From contig NZ_CP115671.1 in the NCBI RefSeq assembly GCF_027886425.1, forward strand, positions 1,922,001 to 1,986,000: a DNA stretch of 64,000 bases, in the 5' to 3' direction. Position 1 is the first letter of the stretch. Each line of letters opens with the position of its first letter. The translations under genes were made by a program, and so were the position numbers. Positions 46,303-54,813 of the stretch are shown piece after piece. Below the pieces are notes generated by a model that had not been told where the DNA came from, made no database searches, and saw only the letters and a list, made by a program, of their open reading frames with translations. This DNA is from Brevundimonas vesicularis (GTDB taxonomy: Bacteria; Pseudomonadota; Alphaproteobacteria; Caulobacterales; Caulobacteraceae).

Positions 46303-47139
46303 ATGATAGAAACCAACGACCCGGCGATCTGGCGCAATTTTCTGCCTTGGCCGAGCGCAGAAACGCACAAGCATACGCGCGGACGCTTGGCGGTCGTTTC
46401 AGGAAAGGCGCATCACACCGGCGCTGCGCGACTTGCAGCTCATGCGGGTCTCAGGATGGGCGCTGGAGTCGTGCGAATCCTCTGTCCGCCAGATGCGGCG
46501 TCGGTGATCGCGCCGGCTGTGCAAGCGGTGATGTTGAAGCCTTTTTCTTCACCCGAAAACTTAAGTCGGGAAGCCACCGGCAGTGACGCCATCGTGATCG
46601 GACCTGCCGCAGGGTTGGACGACGCGACGATCGCAAACATTCAGGCGCTTGGCTCGACCGGCGCCGTTTTGGTGATCGACGCGGATGGTCTGTCGGTCTT
46701 CAAAGGTCGGACTGCGGAACTATTCGCGGTGTTGGATCGTGACGATATCCTGACGCCGCATGAAGGTGAGTTTGAGCGACTTTTCCCAGGCCTGCTCGCC
46801 CAAGGTCGCGAAACGGCCGTTCAAGACGCGGCGCGAGAGGCACAAGCCACGATCGTCTTGAAGGGCGCCCAGACGCTGATCGCATCGCCTGATGGTCGCA
46901 TCCGCCGAAATGAAAACGGCTCGCCGTGGCTGGCGACGGCCGGAACCGGCGACGTCCTGGCCGGCATGATCGGCGGATTGGCAGCCCAACGCATGGACAG
47001 CTTCGAGGCAGCCTGCGCCGCTGTTTGGCTTCATTCCGACGCCGCAGAGCGTTTCGGTCCGGGATTGACCTCGGATGACCTCTACGATGCCTTGCCGAAG
47101 GCATTGTTTGAGCAGTGGAGTGTCGGAAATCAAAAATGA
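46303..47139 (+). CDS. nnrD: ADP-dependent NAD(P)H-hydrate dehydratase, single-domain
   Basis: The enzyme repairs hydrated NAD(P)H using ADP. The 278-residue protein is a ribokinase-fold NnrD domain alone: 'HKHTRGRLAVVSGKAHHTGA', 'AIVIGPAAGLDD', 'VLVIDADGLSVF', 'ILTPHEGEFERLFP' and 'TAGTGDVLAGMIGGLAAQ', with the catalytic Asp in the last. The NnrE epimerase domain usually fused upstream is absent, and nothing resembling it precedes the ATG. The frame stays open upstream to 45676, but that part is antisense to glnB and glnA and is rejected. Convergent with dnaE2. Confidence 0.9.
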   Translation: MIETNDPAIWRNFLPWPSAETHKHTRGRLAVVSGKAHHTGAARLAAHAGLRMGAGVVRILCPPDAASVIAPAVQAVMLKPFSSPENLSREATGSDAIVIGPAAGLDDATIANIQALGSTGAVLVIDADGLSVFKGRTAELFAVLDRDDILTPHEGEFERLFPGLLAQGRETAVQDAAREAQATIVLKGAQTLIASPDGRIRRNENGSPWLATAGTGDVLAGMIGGLAAQRMDSFEAACAAVWLHSDAAERFGPGLTSDDLYDALPKALFEQWSVGNQK

Positions 47140-47169
47140 CCTTTCGAGTTTCGGTTCCGCATTTCTGGA

Positions 47170-50100
47170 TTAATGAAAATCTCTAGATCCCGGCAGGATT
47201 CGCACATCACGGGGATGGCGATGGGGCGGATGGCGGGGTGTCTGGGGATGGGCGACGACGTCGGCGCGGGCGAGTTGGACCAAAGTATCGTGATCTTGAG
47301 ATAGGCGTGACAGTTCGCTGGAGCGGTCGATGACGCGGCGGGCGACCAGGTGGACGACGCCTTCGGGGCTTTTCTCAACCACGCCCTCGACCGCCATCAG
47401 CTGGGCGGCCATGACCTCGCGGCGGAACTGTTCGAACATCCGCGCCCAGAGGACAACGTTGATGATGCCAGTCTCGTCTTCCAAGGTGACGAAGATGGTG
47501 TTGCCCTTGCCGGGACGTTGACGCACCAGAACCACGCCGGCGACCTGCACCAGGGCGCCGCCGTGACGGGCTTCGGTCCGGGCGCAGGTCAGCAGGCCTT
47601 CGGCGTCGAAGATGGTGCGCAGGATGGCCATGGGGTGCGCCTTCAGCGACAGGCGCAGGGTTTGGTAGTCGGCGGCGACATGCTCGCCTAAGGCCATGGT
47701 CGGCAATCGCGCGTCGGGTTCGGCGCCAAGCTCGCGCGCATGGGCGGCGGCGAACAACGGCAGGGGCGCGTCGTCAGGCAGGCGTCGCACGGCCCAAAGG
47801 GCTTCACGCCGGTCCAGCCCCAACGATCGGAAAGCGTCTGCGTCGGCCAGCTTGCGCATGGCGGCCGACGGCAAGGCGACGCGGCGGGCCAGAGTTTCGA
47901 TGTTGGACAGAGAGAAGGCGCGGGCGGCGGCGAGCGCCTCTGCCCAGTCTTCGCGGAAGCCGTCGATCTGGCGCAGGCCGATCCGCAACGCCGGCGTCCT
48001 GTCCGAACCTTCCAGACTGTTGTCCCAACCGCTGTAAGAGACATCTACCGGCCGCACCTCGACGCCGTGTTCGCGGGCGTCGCGCACGATCTGGGCCGGG
48101 GCGTAGAAGCCCATCGGCTGGCTATTCAGCAGGGCGCAGGCGAAGGCCGCCGGATAGTGGCGTTTGATCCATGAGGAGACATAGACCAGTTGGGCGAAAG
48201 AGGCGGCATGGCTTTCCGGAAAGCCGTAAGAGCCGAAACCCTTGATCTGGTCAAAGCAACGCTGGGCGAAGGTCGGGTCATAGCCGCGTTCGATCATGCG
48301 GCCGACCATTCGATCCTCATAGGTGTGCAGGGTGCCGTCGCCCCGGAAGATGCCCATGGCCTTGCGCAGACCATTCGCTTCCTTCTCGTTGAACTCGGCC
48401 GCGACCATGGCGACCTTCATCGCCTGTTCCTGAAACAGGGGAACACCCAAGGTCTTTTCCAGAACCCGTTTTAGCTCGTCCTGAGGATACTGCAGTCGAG
48501 GCTTGGAATAGTCCGGCTCCTCCAGCCCGTTGCGGCGGCGCAGATAGGGGTGAACCATGTCGCCCTGGATCGGACCGGGTCGGACGATCGCCAGCTGAAT
48601 CACCAAATCGTAGAGGCGGCGTGGCTTCAGACGGGGCAACATGTTGATCTGGGCGCGGCTCTCGACCTGGAAGACGCCGATGGAGTCGCCCTTGCACAGC
48701 ATGTCGTAAACGGCCGGATCATCACGCGGAATCGTATGCAGCGCCCAATCGTCGCCGTGATGAGCGCGGATCAAGTCGAACGCCTTGCGGATGCAGGTCA
48801 GCATGCCGAGCGCCAGCACATCGACCTTCATCAGGCGGAGTGCATCAATGTCGTCCTTGTCCCATTCGATGAAGGTGCGATCCGGCATGGCGGCATTGCC
48901 GATAGGGACCAGTTCGTCCAGCCGGTCCTGGGTCAGGACGAAGCCTCCGACGTGCTGGGACAGGTGGCGGGGAAAGCTCAACAGCCGCATGGCCAGCTTC
49001 ACCGCACGCTGGATCATGGGATTGGCGGGGTCCAGACCAGCCTGTTCGACATGGCGTTCGCCGATCTCACTGCCCCAACTGCCCCATTGGCTGGAGGCCA
49101 GACGTGCGGTCACGTCCTCGGTCAGGCCCAGCGCCTTGCCGACGTCACGGATGGCGCTCTTGGGACGATAGCGGATCACGGTGGCGGCGATACCGGCGCG
49201 CGCGCGGCCATAGCGTTCGTAGATGTGCTGGATGATCTCCTCGCGTCGCTCGTGCTCGAAATCGACGTCGATGTCGGGCGGCTCGCCACGGTCGGTGGAA
49301 AGGAAGCGTTCGAACAGCAGGTCGGATTCCGCCGGGTCCACCGCCGTGATGCCGAGTACGTAACAGACAGCCGAGTTGGCCGCCGAACCTCGACCCTGGC
49401 ACAAAATCCGCTTGTCGTTCGCTACCCTCACGATGTCATAGATGGTTAGGAAGTACGGCGCGTAGCCGGCCTTTGCGATGAAGATCAGCTCTTTATCCAG
49501 CAGCGCCTTGACCTTGTCGGGCACGCCGTCGGGATAACGCATCTCGGCGTGTCGCCAGGTCAGCTGTTCCAGCCAGCCCTGCGGCATCTCATCAGGCGGG
49601 GTTGTCTCCTTCGGATACTGGTAACTGATATCGCCCAGATCGAAGCCGATGCGAGACAAGACGTGCTGGGTCTCGACCAGCGCCTCGGGCGCATCGCGGA
49701 ACAGGCGGGCCATCTCGTCGGGCGGTTTCAGCCAGCGCTCGGCATTGGCGTTCAGACGTCGGCCTGCGTCCTCGATGGTCACGCCTTCGCGAATGCAGGT
49801 CATCACGTCCTGCAGATCGCGTTGGATCGGGTCGTGATAGAGGACATCATTGACGGCCAGAAGCGGTGCGCCGCTTCGCTCTGACAGTGTTTTCAGCCGG
49901 GCCAGTCTTCGACGGTCGTCGCCGTTGCGCCCCATCACCGCGCCCAGCCAGACTGCGCCGGGCGATGCATAGGTCAACTTTGCCAAGACCTGATCGATGC
50001 CGTTCAACCGTTCGCCCGGCATGAGGATCAGCAGCAGATCCTCGTGCGCGGCCAGCAGATCGCGCAGTCCGATCTCGCACTGCCCCTTCACCGCCCGGCG

Positions 50101-50522
50101 ATTGCCCAAGGTCAGCAGCCGCGTCAGTCGCCCCAGCCGGCGCGCGTCTCGGGATAGGCGAGGATGTCGGGCGTCCCGTCGTTGAAGACCAGACGCGCGC
50201 CGGTCGCCAGTTTGAACGTCGCGGCCCGATCCTTGACCATCTGTGACAGGGCTGGATCGTTCAGCGGATCCTCGACATAGGTCACTTCGCCCGGCTCGCC
50301 GCCGTCGCGCACGACATCGGGCGGCGACAGGCCGTCCTCGCGGATGGTCCGCAGGGCGCTCCAGGCCCGCACAACGCCGGAGACCGTGTTGCGATCGGCC
50401 AGTCCCAGCCCCGTATGCCCTCTCAGGATCGCGGTCAGCACGAGATCTTTCGGATGCGACGCCCCGCGCAGGAAGGAAAAGTTGCTGGTCGCCGCCAGCT
50501 CGGCATAGGCGGGCGCGGTCAA
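47170..50522 (-). pseudogene. dnaE2: error-prone DNA polymerase DnaE2 (ImuC), single frameshift near the N-terminus
   Basis: DnaE2 is the translesion polymerase of the SOS mutasome. Translation would start at TTG 50522, overlapping the imuB stop (TTGA). The first 130 residues ('AYAELAATSNFSFLRGASHP', 'TGLGLADRNTVSG') run to a TGA at 50124 after 'AYPETRAGWGD'. The rest, from 'RLTRLLTLGNRRAVKGQCEI' to the family C-terminus 'HPRDVRILPGSRDFH', is in the next frame. It includes the catalytic 'PPDIDVDFEHERREE' and is free of other lesions. One more C in the CCCC run at 50131-50134 would restore 'AGWGRLTRLL' and a protein of about 1117 residues. It could be a true pseudogene or a base-calling error. 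Confidence 0.85.
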
Positions 50523-52093
50523 GCGAACAGGCCGTGGACGAACCACCGCGGCTCGTCGGTCTCGCCATACAGGCCCTGACGGAACAGCCAGAAACGGCGG
50601 TCCTCGCGGTCCTCGACGCGGTAATAGTCGCGGGTCTTCTGATCCGGCGCGCGCCACCATTCGCCGCCGATCCGCTCTGGTCCCTCGGCCAAGGCCACCT
50701 CATGCAGAACCCGGCGCCATCGGAAACGCAGGGGCGAACCGTCCGGCACCTCCGCCAGGGTTTCCACCGGCTGGGGCGGGTCGAACATCTGCAAGGGCCG
50801 CAAGGGCGGATCGTCGGGATCGAGATCCGGCCAGTCATGAGCCGTTCGCAGCGCGTTCATCGTCGCCGGGACCAACCGTCCGGCGCGCTCGGGGATGTGC
50901 GACCCTAGAGGTTCGAAACTCAACACCGCCTCGGGGCCCAGCCGCGCCGTCAATCGGTCGATCAGACGACTGAAATCCTCGCCGTCGGGGCTGTCGCCGT
51001 CGAGGCCGCGCTGAACCGGTTTCAACGTCTGGGTTTCCAGAACCGATAGCCGCATCTGATCGAAACCGAAGCCGGGATCCAGCGGGCTTGCCAAGGCCGC
51101 CAACCGTTCGCGAAACAGACGCAGCACCGTGTCCACATCGCGTGTCGGACGGCCTGTCCTCGCGACGATGCGGCGAACTTGGCCATCAACGCGGTAGAAG
51201 CCGGCCTCGAACGCCCGCCCGCCCTGGCCCGCCCGGTCCAGGCGATCGGCGGTGTCGATCAGCAGGTCGGACAGGACGCGATCCACGTCCGCGTCGGTGA
51301 GAATGGGTTCGAAAAAGACTCGATCCACGATGATGGGGGGCGGCAGTCGGTGCGGGGTGATGCGGACATCTTCATCGCCGAGCACACGAGCCAGATGTGA
51401 AGGGAAGTCCGTCCCAAAGCGGGCCGCAAGAGGCGCGCGCGGCCGGTCGTCCAGATCGGCGATCCGCTTGAGGCCGGCGCGCTGCAGCGCCTGGGCGTCA
51501 CGCTCCGGCAACTCTAGCGCCGTGATCGGCAGCCGACGCACCGCCTGTCGATCCTCGCCCGAAGCGAAAAGGCCACCCCGCCCGAAACGAGCGAGGGCGC
51601 GCGCCGCCTGGGGTGTGGACGCCAAGGCGCTGCGGGCCTCCAGGCCGATGCGCCCTGCACGCTGGTGCGCGGCGCGCACCAAGCCAGCCTCGCCGCCGAA
51701 CAGATGGGCGCAGCCGGTGACGTCCAGCAACAGACCGTGCGGCGCATCCTCGGCGATCATGGGCGTGAAGCGGCCGAAATCCTCCAGCACCTGTAGCAGC
51801 AAGGCAGAATCCGCCACGGACCTATGGACGATGGTGCGCAGGGACGGCGTTCGCGCCCTCGCGTCGGCCAGAGTCAGTCCGGGCGTCAGCCCCGCCCTTG
51901 CCGCCGCCGGATCGACAGCCGCCAGACGCAGGGTGCCGCCGACCTTCTCGACCAAGACGACCGGCGCGGGATCAGACCCAGTCTCGAGCGACGCGTCGCC
52001 CGCTCTGGCCACACGCCTGAGCCGGTCGCTGGGCAGCCACGGGAACCAAAGCGCCAGATAGCGGCGCCGGTTCACGAAACGATCTGGCGTCAC
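50519..52093 (-). CDS. imuB: Y-family polymerase-like protein ImuB
   Basis: The 524-residue protein is the catalytically inactive Y-family scaffold of the ImuA-ImuB-DnaE2 mutasome, which links DnaE2 to the beta clamp. It starts with GTG at 52093 inside the end of imuA, the usual overlap. Family segments are 'RRRYLALWFPWLPSDRLRR', 'GLTLADARARTPSLRTI', 'GLLLDVTGCAHLFGGE', and 'ARFGTDFPSHLARVLGDEDV'. The polymerase acidic residues are not conserved, as expected for ImuB. The C-terminal part has 'YYRVEDREDRRFWLFRQGLY'. It appears intact, unlike its two partners. Confidence 0.92.
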   Translation of the reverse strand: MTPDRFVNRRRYLALWFPWLPSDRLRRVARAGDASLETGSDPAPVVLVEKVGGTLRLAAVDPAAARAGLTPGLTLADARARTPSLRTIVHRSVADSALLLQVLEDFGRFTPMIAEDAPHGLLLDVTGCAHLFGGEAGLVRAAHQRAGRIGLEARSALASTPQAARALARFGRGGLFASGEDRQAVRRLPITALELPERDAQALQRAGLKRIADLDDRPRAPLAARFGTDFPSHLARVLGDEDVRITPHRLPPPIIVDRVFFEPILTDADVDRVLSDLLIDTADRLDRAGQGGRAFEAGFYRVDGQVRRIVARTGRPTRDVDTVLRLFRERLAALASPLDPGFGFDQMRLSVLETQTLKPVQRGLDGDSPDGEDFSRLIDRLTARLGPEAVLSFEPLGSHIPERAGRLVPATMNALRTAHDWPDLDPDDPPLRPLQMFDPPQPVETLAEVPDGSPLRFRWRRVLHEVALAEGPERIGGEWWRAPDQKTRDYYRVEDREDRRFWLFRQGLYGETDEPRWFVHGLFA

Positions 52094-52769
52094 GATCCCA
52101 CTCCAAGATCCAATTTTTCAGTTCGCCCCCGCCACGCCGCCGCAGCAGGGTAAGTGAGAAAGATGGATGACCAGGCGCGCCTCCAGCCAGAGAGGCGGAG
52201 GCTGTGGCCTTCACAGACCATCTTGTCTCTGCCGCACTGGGTGATGGCTCGGCTCCAGCACGCACACAGAAAAGCGTTGCGCCTCCCAACTTGGCCGCCA
52301 AAGCAAGGCGTCGACTCGAGTTCAACGAGAAGGCTTTAGAATTGCCCCAAGCGCTAATAACAATAGATCCGACAGGAGGCGATTTTAGTTATTCCTCACC
52401 AATAATGAGGAGACTTTTTATATTTTGGGCTTTGACTAGCAAAACTCTAGATGAATCAATCCCAATTTCTTCAACGCCAACGCCAACGCCATAGGGAGTC
52501 CCATGTTCTGAAGCCATCATTGCATCCAATGCCCAGACAACATGCTGTCCATTTGCGGAAAGCATTCCGACCGCCAAGGCAAAGGCGTTTACCGCAACTG
52601 CGTCTGCGGCACTGGCTGCATAGAGTTCGTGAATCGCTTCCCGCTTAAAAGCACCAGAAAGCAGTCCAGGCATCTGTTTTAAATGACGAACTTCTGGACA
52701 GCCTTTGTCTAAGGCCCTCAGTCGCTGCCGGACAAAGGGTATACGTTCAGCCCTGCACATGTTCTCCAT
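51972..52769 (-). pseudogene. imuA: ImuA (RecA-like mutasome accessory protein), in-frame nonsense codon
   Basis: One continuous frame encodes an ImuA homologue, broken by TAA at 52389-52391. Before the stop it reads 'REAIHELYAASAADAVAVNA' and 'TPYGVGVGVEEIGIDSSRVL', then 'LLIIGEE'. After it comes 'LKSPPVGSIVISAWG', then 'SSRRLALAAKLGGATLF', 'GAEPSPSAAETRWSV' and 'GHPSFSLTLLRRRGGGE', the conserved ImuA C-terminal half. The 3' end overlaps imuB by about 120 bp. The N-terminal part is AT-rich for this genome: positions 52381-52440 are 20/60 G+C by hand count. A LexA box overlaps the start. Either ATG 52769 or ATG 52760 could initiate. Confidence 0.85.
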
Positions 52770-52775
52770 TTGTTC
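52761..52775. promoter_or_regulatory. LexA (SOS) box at the imuA start
   Basis: GTTCTCCATTTGTTC is an exact GTTC-N7-GTTC direct repeat, the LexA operator of alphaproteobacteria. It covers the first imuA ATG and ends immediately before the second ATG at 52760. That favours initiation at 52760, where GGAG within the operator could act as ribosome-binding site. The imuA-imuB-dnaE2 operon is therefore predicted to be DNA-damage inducible. Confidence 0.85.
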
Positions 52776-52927
52776 TTTCTTGCACTGTGCAGAGAGCCTT
52801 CGTCAAGCCGCTATGTGGCGGCCAGATCGGGCATGACGCGCGCGCCAGACTAAATCTGAACCGATCGCGGGACACAAAACGTCATGCATCCGTTCAGCAA
52901 CCGATGCCTCGATAAAGACCCATCTTC

Positions 52928-54053
52928 ATGCCCACAAAACGCGTGAATTATGATCAACGGTGAGCAAGGACGGGGTTCTAACGCTGTCGCTTGCAGAGAC
53001 TGTGCTGGATGATCCGGCATTCGACGAAATCATTGTCCGTGTCGAGGCGGCGCCCATCAATCCCAGCGATCTCGGTTTGCTGCTTGGTCCGGCGGATGCA
53101 GCTTCTGTCCGTAGGGATGTGTCGGACGGCGCCCCCCAGCTTAGCCTCGATATTCCACCAGCGCGGATGGGCGGCATGGCTGGCCGGATCAACCAGTCGC
53201 TTCCGGTCGGCAACGAAGGGGCAGGGACCGTCATCGCCGCCGGTGATCAAGCGAAGGACTGGATCGGGCGTCGGGTCGGCATTATCGGGGGCGGCATGTA
53301 CGCCGATCTGAGAAAGATCAAAACACGCAATGCCCTGCCGCTTCCCGAAGGTGTGACGGCCGCCCAAGGCGCAGCCTTGACAGTCAATCCCATGACGGCG
53401 CTCGGATTTGTTGAAACCGCTCGGGCCGAGGGACATTCCGCGGGCGTCCCTACTGCGGCCGGATCCAGCCTGGGCCAGATGCTCCAGCGGATTTGCGCCC
53501 AAGACGGTGTGCCACTCGTCAATATCGTGCGTTCTGAAGATCAGTTGCGACTGCTGAAGGACGCGGGGGCGACCCATGTCCTGAACAGCCGCGAAGATGA
53601 TTTTCGAACACAACTCACCGACGCGGTCACTGAAACCGGCGCCACTGTCGCGTTCGACGCCATAGGCGGCGGATCGCTGGGCGGCGAAATCATGCACGCG
53701 ATGGAACGTGGCGCAGTCAACCATATGACCGAATACAGCCGATATGGCTCATCAACATTCAAACAGCTCTACGTCTACGGCGCGCTCGATACTTCGCCGA
53801 TGATTCTGAATCGTCTTGCTTTTGGTTCCAGTGGAGCGTGTCCTGGTGGCTATTGACGCCTTTCATGCAGAAGGTTGGTCCCGATACCGTGTCGAGAATG
53901 CGCAAACGCCTCTTTGACGACCTGACCACCACATTCGCGACGCGCTACACACGCACAATAGGACTTGCTGAAGCGCTCGACCCAGAAACTCTGCTTGCTT
54001 ACGAGCGGAAGGCGACGGGAGAGAAATTCCTGATCGATCCAACTACAAACTGA
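52928..54053 (+). pseudogene. zinc-independent alcohol dehydrogenase/quinone oxidoreductase family, frameshifted
   Basis: The main frame (GTG 52960 to 53856) encodes a medium-chain dehydrogenase/reductase. It has 'VRVEAAPINPSDLGLLLG', 'LPVGNEGAGTVIAAGD', 'ALTVNPMTALGFVETARAEG', 'VPTAAGSSLGQMLQRIC', 'GATHVLNSRED' and 'ATVAFDAIGGGSLGGEIM'. It then misreads ('GSSGACPGGY' stop). The proper C-terminus continues in the next frame from 53838: 'SWWLLTPFMQKVGPDTV' and 'LTTTFATRYTRTIGLAEALD' to 'ATGEKFLIDPTTN'. One more T near 53826 would restore 'FGFQWSVSWWLL'. A second missing G at 52959-52960 may separate the true start (ATG 52928, 'MPTKRVNYDQR') from 'VSKDGVLTLSL'; that one is less certain. Confidence 0.8.
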
Positions 54054-54450
54054 AGGCTAGAATTTCACATACCGCACAGTTTCGGAAGCTGTTGCATCAG
54101 TAACTCTCTGAATTGACGCCAAAATTATTGTAATTTGAGAGAAGGGTCCGTTGCATTCGGCGACGGCGCTTCTGTTGCAAACCCGAAGGCGCTCGGATGG
54201 CTGCAGAGGCGCGATGGCCACGAAAACCTGAGGTGTAGATAGGTTGTGGATAAACGCCAGAGCGAGACGGATGTCCGCTTCTGACTCTTGGTTGACCTTC
54301 CACCTGTCCGCTTTCGGGCTGCATCCGAACCAAACCCAGTGAGCCTCTTGCTGATTGAGGGTGGCGGTTCGGAAAGACTGGCCCCCCGGCTCGGAAGATG
54401 AAGGATCAAGCCACGTCTCAGGCTAATAATAGAGCCGCCTTCAACGCATC
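54054..54450. other. gene-free spacer
   Basis: I see no convincing coding sequence in these roughly 400 bases. Short frames on both strands have no recognisable motifs. The composition is mixed, with an AT-rich start near 54057-54145. The word TGTCCGCTT occurs twice (near 54273 and 54305), but I could not define a repeat boundary. Confidence 0.6.
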
Positions 54451-54774
54451 CTAGGTGATCGGCTTGGTCAGGGTGGCGTGGGCCCCCAGGCCGGAGGCCA
54501 TCTGCAGGATCGGGCCGGGGCCCAGCCGGCCGCCGCCGGTGATGGCGACCACCCGCATGATCTCCCTCAGATGCCGGGTCTCGAGGATGAAGTTCAGGCC
54601 GTCGCGATCGGGCATCAGGATGTCGACAACGACCGCGTCAGGCTCCCAGGTCCGCACGATTTCCAGACCCTCATAGACCGAAGCGGCGGTCATGACCTGG
54701 TAACCCATGCGCTTCAGCATATCCTCCAGATGGCCCAGCATCAGGGGATCGTCCTCGATGACACACACTTTCAC
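54451..54774 (-). CDS. single-domain response regulator (REC)
   Basis: The 107-residue protein is a bare receiver domain, at the short end for the family. It starts with GTG at 54774 ('VKVCVIEDDPLMLGHLEDML'). The phosphoacceptor is Asp51 in 'VVVDILMPDRDG', and the conserved lysine is Lys105 in 'TLTKPIT', two residues from the C-terminus. The last helix is therefore largely missing. No output domain is present, so it probably relays or competes for phosphate. It diverges from the hybrid kinase gene over a 39 bp spacer and may share its control region. Confidence 0.82.
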   Translation of the reverse strand: MKVCVIEDDPLMLGHLEDMLKRMGYQVMTAASVYEGLEIVRTWEPDAVVVDILMPDRDGLNFILETRHLREIMRVVAITGGGRLGPGPILQMASGLGAHATLTKPIT

Positions 54775-54813
54775 GGTCAACCTGCGGATGTATCTGCCTT
54801 TGCGGTTTAACCG

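Noticed and set aside
54097..54409. Small overlapping frames in the spacer before the phosphorelay locus
   Set aside because: Arg/Ser-rich translations with no motif, no clear starts, and mixed base composition suggest non-coding DNA.
54807..54812. TTAACC resembling a CtrA half-site just before the hybrid kinase start
   Set aside because: The second half-site at the expected 7 bp spacing is missing, so it is no better than chance.
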